Source of the DNA: an uncultured Acidimicrobiales bacterium | GTDB lineage: Bacteria; Actinomycetota; Acidimicrobiia; Acidimicrobiales; Bin134 | DNA length: 64,000 nucleotides | Direction of reading: 5' to 3' | NCBI GenBank assembly: GCA_951813555.1 | Contig: OX638344.1 | Location: forward strand, 3,745,526-3,809,525 | The notes under the pieces: generated by a model | The model's database searches: none | What the model saw: only the letters and a program-made list of their open reading frames with translations | What the model was told of the DNA's origin: nothing | Made by a program: the position numbers and the translations under genes | Part shown: positions 8,896 through 17,042 of the stretch, piece after piece | Layout of the letters: each line of letters begins with the position of its first letter | How positions within the stretch are numbered: position 1 is the first letter of the stretch

Positions 8896-10461
8896 CTAGA
8901 TGGCTCGGGTCTTGCCTTCCCAGTAGGGGTCGCGCAGTCTACGCTTGTACAGCTTGCCGTTGGGGTCGCGGGGCATCTCGTCGGTGAAGTCGATGGAGCG
9001 GGGCCATTTCTGTTTGGCGATCTGGTCGCGCAGGAGCTCCATGACGGCTCTCCGGGTGTCGTCATCGGCGGCCACCCCGGCGGCGGGCTCGATCACCGCC
9101 TTGATCTCCTCGCCGGTGTCCTCGTTGGGAATCCCGAACACTGCGGCGTCGCCCACCAGCGGGCTCTGGAGCAGCGCCCCCTCGATCTCCGCGGGGTAGA
9201 TGTTCATTCCCCCCACGATGATCATGTCGTTGGCCCGGTCGTTGAGGAACAGGTAGCCGTCGTCGTTGAAGTAGCCCACGTCGCCCACGGTGAAGAACTC
9301 CTCGCCCAGGCGGGCCTGGTCGGTCTTCTCCTTGTCCTTGTAGTACTCGAAGGTCGCCCCGTCGGGCATTTTCATGTAGATGGTGCCGCTGGCGCCGGGG
9401 GGCAGGGGGTTGCCGTCGTCGTCCACCACGATGACCTCCGAGCCGGGCCACGGGCGGCCCACGGTGCCGGGGTACTGGCGCCACTCCTCGGGCGGTATGT
9501 AGGTGCCGCCGCCCTCGGTGGCCGCGTAGTACTCCCAGATGCAGTCGCCCCACCAGTCGAGCATCTTCTGCTTGGTCTCGATCGGACAGGGGGCCGCAGC
9601 GTGAATCATCCGCCGCAGCGACGACACGTCGTAGCGCTGTTTCACCTCATCGGGCAGCTGGAGAAGGCGGTGGAACATGGTGGGGACCATATGGCTCTGG
9701 GTGACCTTGTAGCGGTCGATGCGCTCCAACGCTCCTTCGGCATTCCAGCGCCCCATCACCACCGCGGGATGACCCATGTGCAGTGAGGTTGTGCACCAAA
9801 TGTTCACCGCGGTGTGGTACAGCGGAGCCTGGGTGATGTGGACGTTGTCCTGGTGGGGCATGATGCCCAGCAGCATGAACAGCCCTCCGGATCCGGCGGC
9901 TGACTCGTCGGGGTGAACGCCAGGAAGAGCCCGCCGCACTCCCTTGGGCCGCCCGGTGGTACCCGACGTGTAGAACATGAACGAGCCGGTGGTGAGGTCG
10001 TCGGGCCGGCTGGCGGGCTGGGGGTCGACCAACTCTGACAGGGAGCGGAATCCGGCGATGCTGCCCACCGAGAATCGGTTGGCGGCCGGCACGTCGCTGT
10101 CCTCCAACACTCTGAGGGCCTGATCGGCGAAGTCCTCGTGAACGATGAACGCCTTGGTCTCGCTGTCGTTGACTATGTAGGCGATCTCGGGGCCGGCCAG
10201 GTGCCAGTTGACGGTGGTGAGGTAGAAGCCCCCCTGGTAGGCGGCCATGGATACGGCCACCTGCTCGATCCCGTTGGGTAGCACGGTGGTTACCTGGTCG
10301 CCGGTGGTGAGCTCCGCAGCCCGCAGGCCGCGGACGATGCGGTTGGTTAGCTCGGCCAGCTCCCCGTAGGTGATCTCGTTGTAGTCGGGATCGACTACCG
10401 CCAGGCGGTCCGGGTCGGCCTCGGCGATCTTCCAGAACCCCAGCACATCGGTCTCGGCCAT
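8896..10461 (-). CDS. AMP-forming acyl-CoA synthetase (fadD-like)
   Basis: The 521-residue ANL-superfamily enzyme activates a carboxylic acid as acyl-AMP and transfers it to CoA. Motifs seen are the P-loop FYTSGTTGRPKGVRR, the region YYAATEGGGTYI, the core DRANDMIIVGGMNIYPAEIE with the hinge, and the C-terminal catalytic Lys context PNGKLYKR. The ATG at 10461 is chosen because GGAGG lies 6 nt upstream; open frame extends further but has no such signal. It heads a run of fatty-acid type genes on this strand, and the substrate is probably a medium, branched or cyclic acid. Confidence 0.94.
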   Translation of the reverse strand: MAETDVLGFWKIAEADPDRLAVVDPDYNEITYGELAELTNRIVRGLRAAELTTGDQVTTVLPNGIEQVAVSMAAYQGGFYLTTVNWHLAGPEIAYIVNDSETKAFIVHEDFADQALRVLEDSDVPAANRFSVGSIAGFRSLSELVDPQPASRPDDLTTGSFMFYTSGTTGRPKGVRRALPGVHPDESAAGSGGLFMLLGIMPHQDNVHITQAPLYHTAVNIWCTTSLHMGHPAVVMGRWNAEGALERIDRYKVTQSHMVPTMFHRLLQLPDEVKQRYDVSSLRRMIHAAAPCPIETKQKMLDWWGDCIWEYYAATEGGGTYIPPEEWRQYPGTVGRPWPGSEVIVVDDDGNPLPPGASGTIYMKMPDGATFEYYKDKEKTDQARLGEEFFTVGDVGYFNDDGYLFLNDRANDMIIVGGMNIYPAEIEGALLQSPLVGDAAVFGIPNEDTGEEIKAVIEPAAGVAADDDTRRAVMELLRDQIAKQKWPRSIDFTDEMPRDPNGKLYKRRLRDPYWEGKTRAI

Positions 10462-10528
10462 TTGTCCTCCCATGGCGTGAGTGCTTGGAGGATGGTAGGC
10501 GCAGGCTGACGATAGGCCGAAACTGTGG

Positions 10529-11302
10529 CTATAGGCCGGTGAAGTCTGGAGGGCGCTTCTCCATGAAGGCGGCAATGGCCTCGACGTTGGCCGGCGCCCC
10601 CATCAGGCGGCTGAATGCGGCGTTCTCCCGTTCGCGGGCCGCGGCCACCCCGTCATGCCAGCCGTGGGTGATGAGCGCCTTCGACTCCACCAGCGACGAC
10701 ACCGGCAGCGCGGCCAGCTTCTGGGCGTGGGCCATGGTCGTCTCCATCAGCTCGTCGGGCGGGCACACCTTCCATACCAGGCCCATCTCCTTGGCTTCCT
10801 CGGCGCTGATCCACTCCGCGCTCAGCAGAGTCCACATGGCCTGCTGGCGGCCCAGAAGCAGCGGGAAGGTGTAGCTGCTGGCCGCTTCGGGGACCACACC
10901 CAAGCTGGAGAACGGGCACCGCAGCCGGGCCTCAGAAGACATGAAGGCCAGATCGGCGAAACCCAGCATGGTGGTCCCAACCCCGATGGCCAGACCGTTC
11001 ACCGCGCAGATGAACGGCTTGGGGAACGAGTCCAGCTGGTCGAGCATCCCGGCAAATCCGTGGACGCCGGGCTCGATGCCGCCCCCGCCGGGATTGCGAG
11101 CGCCCATCTCCACCAAGTCGGTGCCGGCACAGAACGCCCTTCCATTGCCGGTGATCACCACCACCGCCGCATCGGGGTCGGCCGCGGCGTCAATCAGCGC
11201 TTGGGCAGCGGCGTCGTACAGGGCCTCGCTGAAGGCGTTCAGCGCATCGGGCCGGTTCAGCGTCAGCAGCCGCACCCGGCCATGGTCTTCGATCTCCAAC
11301 AT
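10529..11302 (-). CDS. Enoyl-CoA hydratase/isomerase family protein
   Basis: The 257-residue crotonase-fold protein shows the first oxyanion segment NGRAFCAGTDLVEMG and the second CAVNGLAIGVGTTMLGFADL, followed by the helix around SSLGVVPEAASSY, where the Pro-Glu pair matches the catalytic Glu of enoyl-CoA hydratases. It hydrates or isomerises an enoyl-CoA. It ends 67 nt before the acyl-CoA synthetase and starts 12 nt after a second crotonase, so the three are probably cotranscribed. Confidence 0.92.
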   Translation of the reverse strand: MLEIEDHGRVRLLTLNRPDALNAFSEALYDAAAQALIDAAADPDAAVVVITGNGRAFCAGTDLVEMGARNPGGGGIEPGVHGFAGMLDQLDSFPKPFICAVNGLAIGVGTTMLGFADLAFMSSEARLRCPFSSLGVVPEAASSYTFPLLLGRQQAMWTLLSAEWISAEEAKEMGLVWKVCPPDELMETTMAHAQKLAALPVSSLVESKALITHGWHDGVAAARERENAAFSRLMGAPANVEAIAAFMEKRPPDFTGL

Positions 11303-11314
11303 CGAATCGGCAGC

Positions 11315-12142
11315 CTACAGCGGGTTCCAGCGAGGTTCGCGGCCTTCTCGAAAGGCCTGCGAGGCCTCGGCCATGTTCCCGGTGAACGTGCCCAGCACCT
11401 GGGTGCGGTTCTCCAGCTCCATGGCGTGGCGCAGGCTGGGAGCGTCCAGGGTGGCGTTGGCCCCCAGCTTGGTCATCCACACCCCGTATTCGTTGTTCGC
11501 CGCAATCTGTCGGGCCACCTCAAGAGCCGCCTCCACCACTTGGCCGTCGGGAACCACCCGGGATACCAGGCCGATGCGATCAGCCTCGGCGGAGTCGAAG
11601 ATCCTCCCGGTCAGCATCAGCTCTCGGGCCCGGCTGGCGCCGATCAGCCGGGGCAACAGGTAGCTGTTGCCCACGTCCAGCGACGACAGCCCTACCTTGA
11701 TGAAGACCGAGCCGAACCGGGCCGACTCTGCGGCCACCCGCACGTCACAGTGCAGAGCGATGGCGAAACCGCCGCCCACCGCCGGGCCGTTCACCGCGGC
11801 GATCACCGGCACCCGCAGCTCATAGATCTTGAGCATGAGGTTGGCCAGGTCCAGTTGCATGTCGTAAATGGCCCCCACTCGGCTGTGGTCAGACGACTCG
11901 GCGAAGTCCTGATCGTCTCCGGCCTTGAGGTCGGCGCCCGCGCAGAACCCCCGCCCGGCTCCGGTGAGAACCACGGCCCGCTGGGAGCGGTCCCGCTCCA
12001 CATCCTCGAGGGCGCTGTGAAGGTCGGTGATGAGCTCGGGGCTGATGGCGTTGAGCCGCTCGGGGCGCGACATGGTGATCAGGGCAATGCCCGACTCGAG
12101 CCTTTCAACCGAAACAGTGGGTGGAGCTGTCACAGCCCTCAC
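11315..12142 (-). CDS. Enoyl-CoA hydratase/isomerase family protein
   Basis: The 275-residue crotonase homolog has GAGRGFCAGADLKAGD and AAVNGPAVGGGFAIALHCDVRVA as the two oxyanion-hole segments and IKVGLSSLDVG at the position usually holding the catalytic Glu, where this protein has Ser/Leu. That suggests isomerase or another crotonase chemistry rather than simple hydration. The GTG at 12142 is preferred; an ATG at 12229 in the same frame would add 29 residues of low-complexity, non-family sequence. The neighbours are acyl-CoA metabolism genes. Confidence 0.85.
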   Translation of the reverse strand: MRAVTAPPTVSVERLESGIALITMSRPERLNAISPELITDLHSALEDVERDRSQRAVVLTGAGRGFCAGADLKAGDDQDFAESSDHSRVGAIYDMQLDLANLMLKIYELRVPVIAAVNGPAVGGGFAIALHCDVRVAAESARFGSVFIKVGLSSLDVGNSYLLPRLIGASRARELMLTGRIFDSAEADRIGLVSRVVPDGQVVEAALEVARQIAANNEYGVWMTKLGANATLDAPSLRHAMELENRTQVLGTFTGNMAEASQAFREGREPRWNPL

Positions 12143-12316
12143 ATTAGAACTCGGTCGCCGAGCTGCCCGAGTTGCGCTCACCGGGGTTGAGGCGACAGGC
12201 TCAGGCCTCAACCTGAAATCCCTGTTCATGGACCCGCATCGAGCCGATCACTGCGGGTGGGAGCAGCAATTATGTGAAACGGGCGGAGCCAAATTGTGGA
12301 TTTGCTTGTGAACCAG

Positions 12317-12345
12317 TTGTGGACAGCCCAGTTCATATCTATAGT
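12317..12345 (+). promoter_or_regulatory. Sigma-70-type promoter candidate
   Basis: TTGTGG at 12317-12322 and TATAGT at 12340-12345 are separated by exactly 17 nt. The expected transcription start lies a few bases before the ATG of the small protein at 12358, which supports that gene being real. Confidence 0.55.
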
Positions 12346-12357
12346 GCCCCCCACAGC

Positions 12358-12624
12358 ATGACACTCGGGATCGCGTTAGGGGCCTATCTCGTCGTGCATT
12401 TGCTCGGCGCCTACTTGTTGCGCGCGTCCGGTGTTGGCCAAGACCTGTTCGGCCGCTTCCGCAATGTCCCCGACCTGCCCGAGCCCAGGCAGCTGTCCGA
12501 ATACACTGCCTTCGTGGAGTCCCACTCCTTCTGGGAAACCGAGGACGATGAGGCCCTAGACGACATCGACGAATTCGAGATCGAAGCAGTTTTCTGGAGC
12601 CGGAGGCGGCGCCGAATTGCCTGA
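12358..12624 (+). CDS. Small single-span membrane protein, unknown function
   Basis: The 88-residue protein begins with a hydrophobic stretch (residues about 3-22, LGIALGAYLVVHLLGAYLL) that can span the membrane once. A middle region follows (FGRFRNVPDLPEP), then a strongly acidic segment (EDDEALDDIDEFEIE) and a basic tail of five Arg. No family is recognised. An upstream -35/-10 pair with a 17-nt spacer supports expression. It lies alone, divergent from the crotonase genes and convergent with an SDR. Confidence 0.55.
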   Translation: MTLGIALGAYLVVHLLGAYLLRASGVGQDLFGRFRNVPDLPEPRQLSEYTAFVESHSFWETEDDEALDDIDEFEIEAVFWSRRRRRIA

Positions 12625-12648
12625 CCCCGCCTAGCTGGGGCAACCGGA

Positions 12649-13428
12649 CTAATTGGACTTGGCGTGGAGGCCGCCGTCTACTAGTACCACGGTGCCGTTG
12701 ATGAACGAGGCGGCCGGGAGCACCAGCGACAAAGTGATCTGAGCTACCTCTTCGGGGTCGCCGTAGCGGCGGGCCGGCACCCGGCGGCGGGCGTATTTCT
12801 GCTTGGCCTCTTCGGGGATGGAGGCAGTCATTCCGGTGCGGATGGGGCCGGGGCAGACTGCATTGGCGGTCACCCCATATTGGCCCAGTTCTACGGCGAG
12901 CGCCCGGGTGAGCCCCACTGCTCCGTGCTTGCTCACCGTGTAGGGCGAGTTTTCGGGGGTGGCCATGATCCCCTCGGTGGAGGCTACGTTGACGATGCGA
13001 CCGTCGCCGTTGCGCTTCAGGTCGTCCAGGCAGGCCCGCACCAAGCGCATCTGGGCGGCCAGGTTCACCTCGAGGACTGCGGCCCACACATCCTCGTAGC
13101 CGGCGGCGTCCACTGGAGCGCCCGCGGCCACGCCCGCGTTGTTGATGAGGATGTCCACCGGCCCCAACTCGGCCCGAACCTGGGCCACCGCCTGCTCGAT
13201 GGCTTCGAGGTTGGCCATGTCGCACACCACTCCAAGCGCGGTGCCGCCCGCGCCGATGATGGCATCAACCGTCTCGTTCAACCCGTCGCGGTTGACATCC
13301 AGCGCGGCCACCTTGGCCCCCTCGTCGGCCAGCAGCCACGCGGTGGCCCGGCCCATGCCCGAGGCCGCGCCGGTGACCACCGCCACCCGCCCAGCCACCG
13401 ACCGGTCCAGCTTGCTGAGGCGGGCCAT
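12649..13428 (-). CDS. Short-chain dehydrogenase/reductase (SDR)
   Basis: The 259-residue classical SDR has TGAASGMGRATAW as the nucleotide-binding motif, DVNRDGLNET as the cofactor-selecting acidic loop (Asp suggests NAD), NNAGVAAG, NVASTEG with the catalytic Ser context, YTVSKHG with Tyr and Lys, and the NAVCPGPIRTGM loop. It ends in VDGGLH. Its first codons, encoding MARLSK, lie in a 22-bp segment that is repeated 62 bp upstream at the end of the ogt gene. Confidence 0.93.
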   Translation of the reverse strand: MARLSKLDRSVAGRVAVVTGAASGMGRATAWLLADEGAKVAALDVNRDGLNETVDAIIGAGGTALGVVCDMANLEAIEQAVAQVRAELGPVDILINNAGVAAGAPVDAAGYEDVWAAVLEVNLAAQMRLVRACLDDLKRNGDGRIVNVASTEGIMATPENSPYTVSKHGAVGLTRALAVELGQYGVTANAVCPGPIRTGMTASIPEEAKQKYARRRVPARRYGDPEEVAQITLSLVLPAASFINGTVVLVDGGLHAKSN

Positions 13429-13431
13429 CAG
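13410..13431. repeat. 22-bp direct repeat, copy 1
   Basis: Covers the start codon and first residues of the SDR gene (minus strand MARLSK). Identical to 13472-13493. Confidence 0.9.
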
Positions 13432-13471
13432 TCCCTGCTCCGATTGTCCAACTGCTCGAATCCTGCTACCG

Positions 13472-13493
13472 GCTTGCTGAGGCGGGCCATCAG
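13472..13493. repeat. 22-bp direct repeat, copy 2
   Basis: Exact copy of 13410-13431 at a 62-bp offset. It contains a second minus-strand ATG that reads MARLSK, and overlaps the stop codon of ogt. Confidence 0.9.
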
Positions 13494-14056
13494 CCGCGGT
13501 GCAACCGCTCGTGCTCGATCAGCCAGGCCTTGACCTCGGGACGGCCTCCGTACTCCCCCACCGAGCCGTCGCTTCGCACCACGCGGTGACAGGGCACGAT
13601 GAGGGGGATGGGGTTGGTAGACATGGCCGTACCTACCGCTCGCGCCGCTCTCGAAGAGCCCGCCATTCGGGCCAACTCCCCGTATGACACGGTGGTGCCG
13701 TAGTCCACCGCCATCAATGCACCCAAAACCCGGCGATAGAACCCATGGCTCAACCGCCAATCCAAAGCCAGCTCGAACCGCTGGCGGCGGCCCTCGAAAT
13801 ACTCGCGGAGCTGGGCCATGGGCCCGTCCACCCAAGCGGGGTCGCCCTGGCCCATAGTCAGAGGCAGTTCGTCCAGTTCGGCCATCATGTCCTGCATCTC
13901 CTCCATGTAGCCGAAACCGATTCTCACCAGGCCCTGCGATGTGGCTGCCATGTTCAACTGTCCGATGGGCGTGTCCATCGACCCCAGGGTCAGGCCAAGG
14001 TCATGGGCCTCAAGCGATACAGGATCGGGGCGGGTCAGCAGTGAAGTTGGAGACAT
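13490..14056 (-). CDS. ogt: Methylated-DNA--[protein]-cysteine S-methyltransferase
   Basis: The 188-residue suicide enzyme removes O6-alkyl groups from guanine. The active-site motif IVPCHRVV with the acceptor Cys is followed by GGRPEVKAWLIEHE, the normal C-terminal end. The preceding TVSYGELARMAG is the recognition helix-turn-helix region and AVGTAMSTNPIPL contains the Arg/Asn hinge equivalents. The N-terminal ribonuclease-H-like domain is present. The ATG at 14056 is taken; open frame continues upstream to a TTG at 14110. Its stop lies within a 22-bp repeat shared with the next gene. Confidence 0.94.
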   Translation of the reverse strand: MSPTSLLTRPDPVSLEAHDLGLTLGSMDTPIGQLNMAATSQGLVRIGFGYMEEMQDMMAELDELPLTMGQGDPAWVDGPMAQLREYFEGRRQRFELALDWRLSHGFYRRVLGALMAVDYGTTVSYGELARMAGSSRAARAVGTAMSTNPIPLIVPCHRVVRSDGSVGEYGGRPEVKAWLIEHERLHRG

Positions 14057-14122
14057 GGCACTGACCGTAGCGGAACGCCAGACTGAGGCGGTGGAGTCTT
14101 TGACCGGCAAGAGCCAGATCTC

Positions 14123-15184
14123 ATGAAACAGCGAGAGTCCTCGAGCACCGAAATCCCCGGAATCGACTTAGAACCGGTCACCGACTGGCTGGCCGGCAAT
14201 ATCGCCGACAGCCAGCCCCCGTTCACCTTCGACTTGATAGCCGCCGGCGGGTCCAACCTCACCTTCCGGCTGGCCGACTCTGGCGGTCGCCAGTGGGCAC
14301 TGCGGCGTCCCCCGGTGGGATCGGCGCTGGCCACCGCCCACGACATGAGACGAGAATGGCGCATCATGGCCGCGCTGGGCGAGACCAGCAATGTGCCTGT
14401 GCCCGAGATGGTGGCCTTCTGCGGCGACCACTCGGTGAACGGGGCCGACTTCTATGTGATGGGTTTCGTAGAAGGCCGCATCCTGCGTGACCAAGACTCG
14501 GCTGCCGACATGACCCCCGAGCAGGCTGAGATCGCCACCCAGAGCCTGCTCGATGTGCAGATCGCCTTCCACACCCTCGACCTCGACGAAGTGGGTTTGG
14601 GCGACCTGGGCCGCCGGGAAGATTACGTCGGCCGCCAGCTCAAGCGCTGGCGCCGCCAGGTGGAGGCCGCCGGGGTGAGGGAGGTGCCCCGGCTCATCGA
14701 GCTGCACGAGCGGCTGAGCGCGGCCAAGCCCGCCGAGGTTGCTCCTCCCGCTCTGGCCCACGGCGACTACCGCTTCGACAACACCGTGCTGGATGACCAG
14801 TGGAATATCGCCGCGGTGCTCGACTGGGAGCTGTGTACCACCGGCAACCCCATCGCCGACTTCGCCTGGTCGCTTCAGTATTGGGCCGACCCCGGCGATG
14901 AGATGAGCTTCCTCACCGATCCGCCCACCCTGTTGGACTGCTTCGTGCGCCGCCAGGAGGTGGCCGACCGCTACGCCGCCCAGTCGGGCTTCGACCTGTC
15001 CGACCTCGGCTACTACGCGGTGTTCAGCTGGTGGAAGCAGGCCTGCATCGTGGAGGGCGCCTACGGCCGCCGCCTCCAGGGCATGACCGGCGGCATGGAA
15101 ACCACTGGCGACGTCCACGACATCGCCCGCCGAGTAGACGCCATGCTGGCCCACGCCGCCGACATGGCCGTTGGAGTGCTCTAG
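14123..15184 (+). CDS. Phosphotransferase (APH-fold) of the ACAD10/LvaA type
   Basis: The 353-residue protein has the aminoglycoside-phosphotransferase fold: a glycine-rich loop GGSNLTFRLAD, the catalytic Brenner motif ALAHGDYRFDN, and the metal-binding segment AAVLDWELCTTGNPIADFAW. The sequence LCTTGNPIADFAW is typical of the kinase group linked to acyl-CoA dehydrogenases. Members include the kinase domain of ACAD10/11 and LvaA, which phosphorylate 4-hydroxyacyl-CoA for catabolism; this is family knowledge, and an aminoglycoside is an unlikely substrate here. The location beside acyl-CoA genes agrees. Confidence 0.9.
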   Translation: MKQRESSSTEIPGIDLEPVTDWLAGNIADSQPPFTFDLIAAGGSNLTFRLADSGGRQWALRRPPVGSALATAHDMRREWRIMAALGETSNVPVPEMVAFCGDHSVNGADFYVMGFVEGRILRDQDSAADMTPEQAEIATQSLLDVQIAFHTLDLDEVGLGDLGRREDYVGRQLKRWRRQVEAAGVREVPRLIELHERLSAAKPAEVAPPALAHGDYRFDNTVLDDQWNIAAVLDWELCTTGNPIADFAWSLQYWADPGDEMSFLTDPPTLLDCFVRRQEVADRYAAQSGFDLSDLGYYAVFSWWKQACIVEGAYGRRLQGMTGGMETTGDVHDIARRVDAMLAHAADMAVGVL

Positions 15185-16938
15185 GCCGCAGCGGCGATCA
15201 GAACAGTGAGCAGAACCAGGGTGAGCAGCGACATCGGTACGCCTAACCGGAGATAGTCGGTGAAGCGGTAGCGGCCGGGGCCGTAGACCATGGTGTTGGT
15301 CTGGTAGCCGATGGGGGTCAGAAAGGATGCCGAGGCGGCCACGGCCACGCCGAGCGCCAAGGTGCGAGGATCCAAGCCGGACTGGGCGGCCGCCTCTAGC
15401 GCTACCGGGAATACCAGCGCCACTGCGGCCACGTTGGTGATCAGCTCGGTTAGCAGCATGGTGGCGATCACAATGCCCAGCACCACTCCGGCATCGCCCA
15501 GGAAATCGAAGCCGGTGACGATGCCGTGGGCCAGGTCTTCGGCCAAACCCGCCTCATCCAGCGCGGCCCCCAGTCCGAACGCCGCCCCGATGGTGATGAG
15601 CACGCTGAAGTCCACCGCCTCTCGGGCTTCGCGGGGGGTGAGCACACCGCCGACAACCGCCGCTCCTGCCGCGATCAGCGCCGCCTCTAAAACGCTCAGC
15701 ACTCCTGCCGCGGGCAACGCAACCAACGCGGCCACCGCGAGCAGTGCCACCGGGGCCCGGCGGGTCGCCCGGGGAGGCGATCCGCCCAACCGGGACACCA
15801 GCAGGAAATCGCTGTGGTTCCTCCACCGCTCATCGAACCCAGCGGCGGCCAGCACCAGCAGGGTGTCGCCAACCCGCAGACGCACCTGGCCGAACTTGGC
15901 CTCCACCGGAGCGCCGGAGCGATGGATGCCCACCACCGCGGCCTGGTAGCGGCCGCGGAACCCGGCCTCGGCCAGCGTGCGCCCGCTAAGGGGCGAGGCC
16001 GCCCCTACTACTGCCTCGAAAAAGGTGTGGTCGTCGGAGTCCACTGCCTCCAGGTGGGGATCCTCGGCCGAGACCAGCCCGGACATGGCTTGGAGGTCGA
16101 CAACCAAGTCCACCCGACCGGCGAAGGTGAGCCGGTCGCCGCCCCGGAGCACGAACGTGGGCGCAACGGGGGCGATCACCGTGCCTTGCCGCTCCACCTC
16201 CACCAGGAACACCCCTTGGAGATGGCGCAGTCCCCCGACCTCCACCGACTGCCCGTCGAACCCCCCCTGCTCGACCACCTCCATAGACACCAGATACGAA
16301 CGGCCCACTCCAGACGCCTCGGGATCGCGGCGGTCAGGCAGCAGCCATGGGGCCGCGATAACGATCAACACCATCCCGGCGCCGGCCAGCGGCAGGCCGA
16401 ATCGGGCCAACTCGAACATCTCCAACTCGTCCTGGCCCACCGATTGCAGCAGGCCGCCCAGCACCAAGTTGGTGCTGGTGCCAATTGCGGTGATCGCCCC
16501 GCCCAAAATGGTGGCATATGACAGCGGAATCAGGAACCGGGAGGCCGACCGGCCGTAGCGCTCGGTCCAACCCCGCACCGCAGGCACCAGCATGGCCACG
16601 ATGGGGGTGTTGGCCAGGAATGCCGACGCCGCGCTGGCCGGCGCCAACAGCCGGAACAGCGCAACCCGGGTCTGAGACCCTCGGTCCAGCATTCGAGCCA
16701 CCAGAGGCTGAAGGGCGTTGGTCTTGGTCACCGCGCCAGCCACCACGTACAGCGCTCCGATGGTGAAGGTAGCGGGGTTGGCAAAACCGCTGAAGGCCCC
16801 GTCGAAGTCAATCACCCCGAGCAAGAACAGCCCGCCAGTGGCGCCCAGCACTCCGGCGGCAGGCGACAGCCGGTTGCTGATGAGCCCGGCCCCCATAGCC
16901 GCCAATACCGCGACGGTGAGCACCGCGTCGCCATCCAT
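15181..16938 (-). CDS. SLC13/DASS-family permease with two RCK_C domains, probable sulfate transporter
   Basis: The 585-residue protein has a first membrane block (residues about 5-205) containing the DASS signature TILGGAITAIGTSTNLVLGG, a soluble middle with two TrkA-C/RCK_C type modules (about 215-400), and a second membrane block ending with SASFLTPIGYQTNTMVYGPG. This architecture is found in bacterial and algal SLC13 sulfate or dicarboxylate transporters. It is divergently adjacent (104 nt) to the sulfate-activating sat-cysC gene, so sulfate uptake is the best inference. It overlaps the end of the upstream kinase gene by 4 nt, tail to tail. Confidence 0.88.
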   Translation of the reverse strand: MDGDAVLTVAVLAAMGAGLISNRLSPAAGVLGATGGLFLLGVIDFDGAFSGFANPATFTIGALYVVAGAVTKTNALQPLVARMLDRGSQTRVALFRLLAPASAASAFLANTPIVAMLVPAVRGWTERYGRSASRFLIPLSYATILGGAITAIGTSTNLVLGGLLQSVGQDELEMFELARFGLPLAGAGMVLIVIAAPWLLPDRRDPEASGVGRSYLVSMEVVEQGGFDGQSVEVGGLRHLQGVFLVEVERQGTVIAPVAPTFVLRGGDRLTFAGRVDLVVDLQAMSGLVSAEDPHLEAVDSDDHTFFEAVVGAASPLSGRTLAEAGFRGRYQAAVVGIHRSGAPVEAKFGQVRLRVGDTLLVLAAAGFDERWRNHSDFLLVSRLGGSPPRATRRAPVALLAVAALVALPAAGVLSVLEAALIAAGAAVVGGVLTPREAREAVDFSVLITIGAAFGLGAALDEAGLAEDLAHGIVTGFDFLGDAGVVLGIVIATMLLTELITNVAAVALVFPVALEAAAQSGLDPRTLALGVAVAASASFLTPIGYQTNTMVYGPGRYRFTDYLRLGVPMSLLTLVLLTVLIAAAA

Positions 16939-17042
16939 CTTGGGAGATGCTACGAGCCGAATACCTGCTTTCCCGCCTGCTTTGGGGAGGATTGGCGGCT
17001 CGATGGCTCAAACGCGGCCGACCTGCGATATGAAATACCTCC

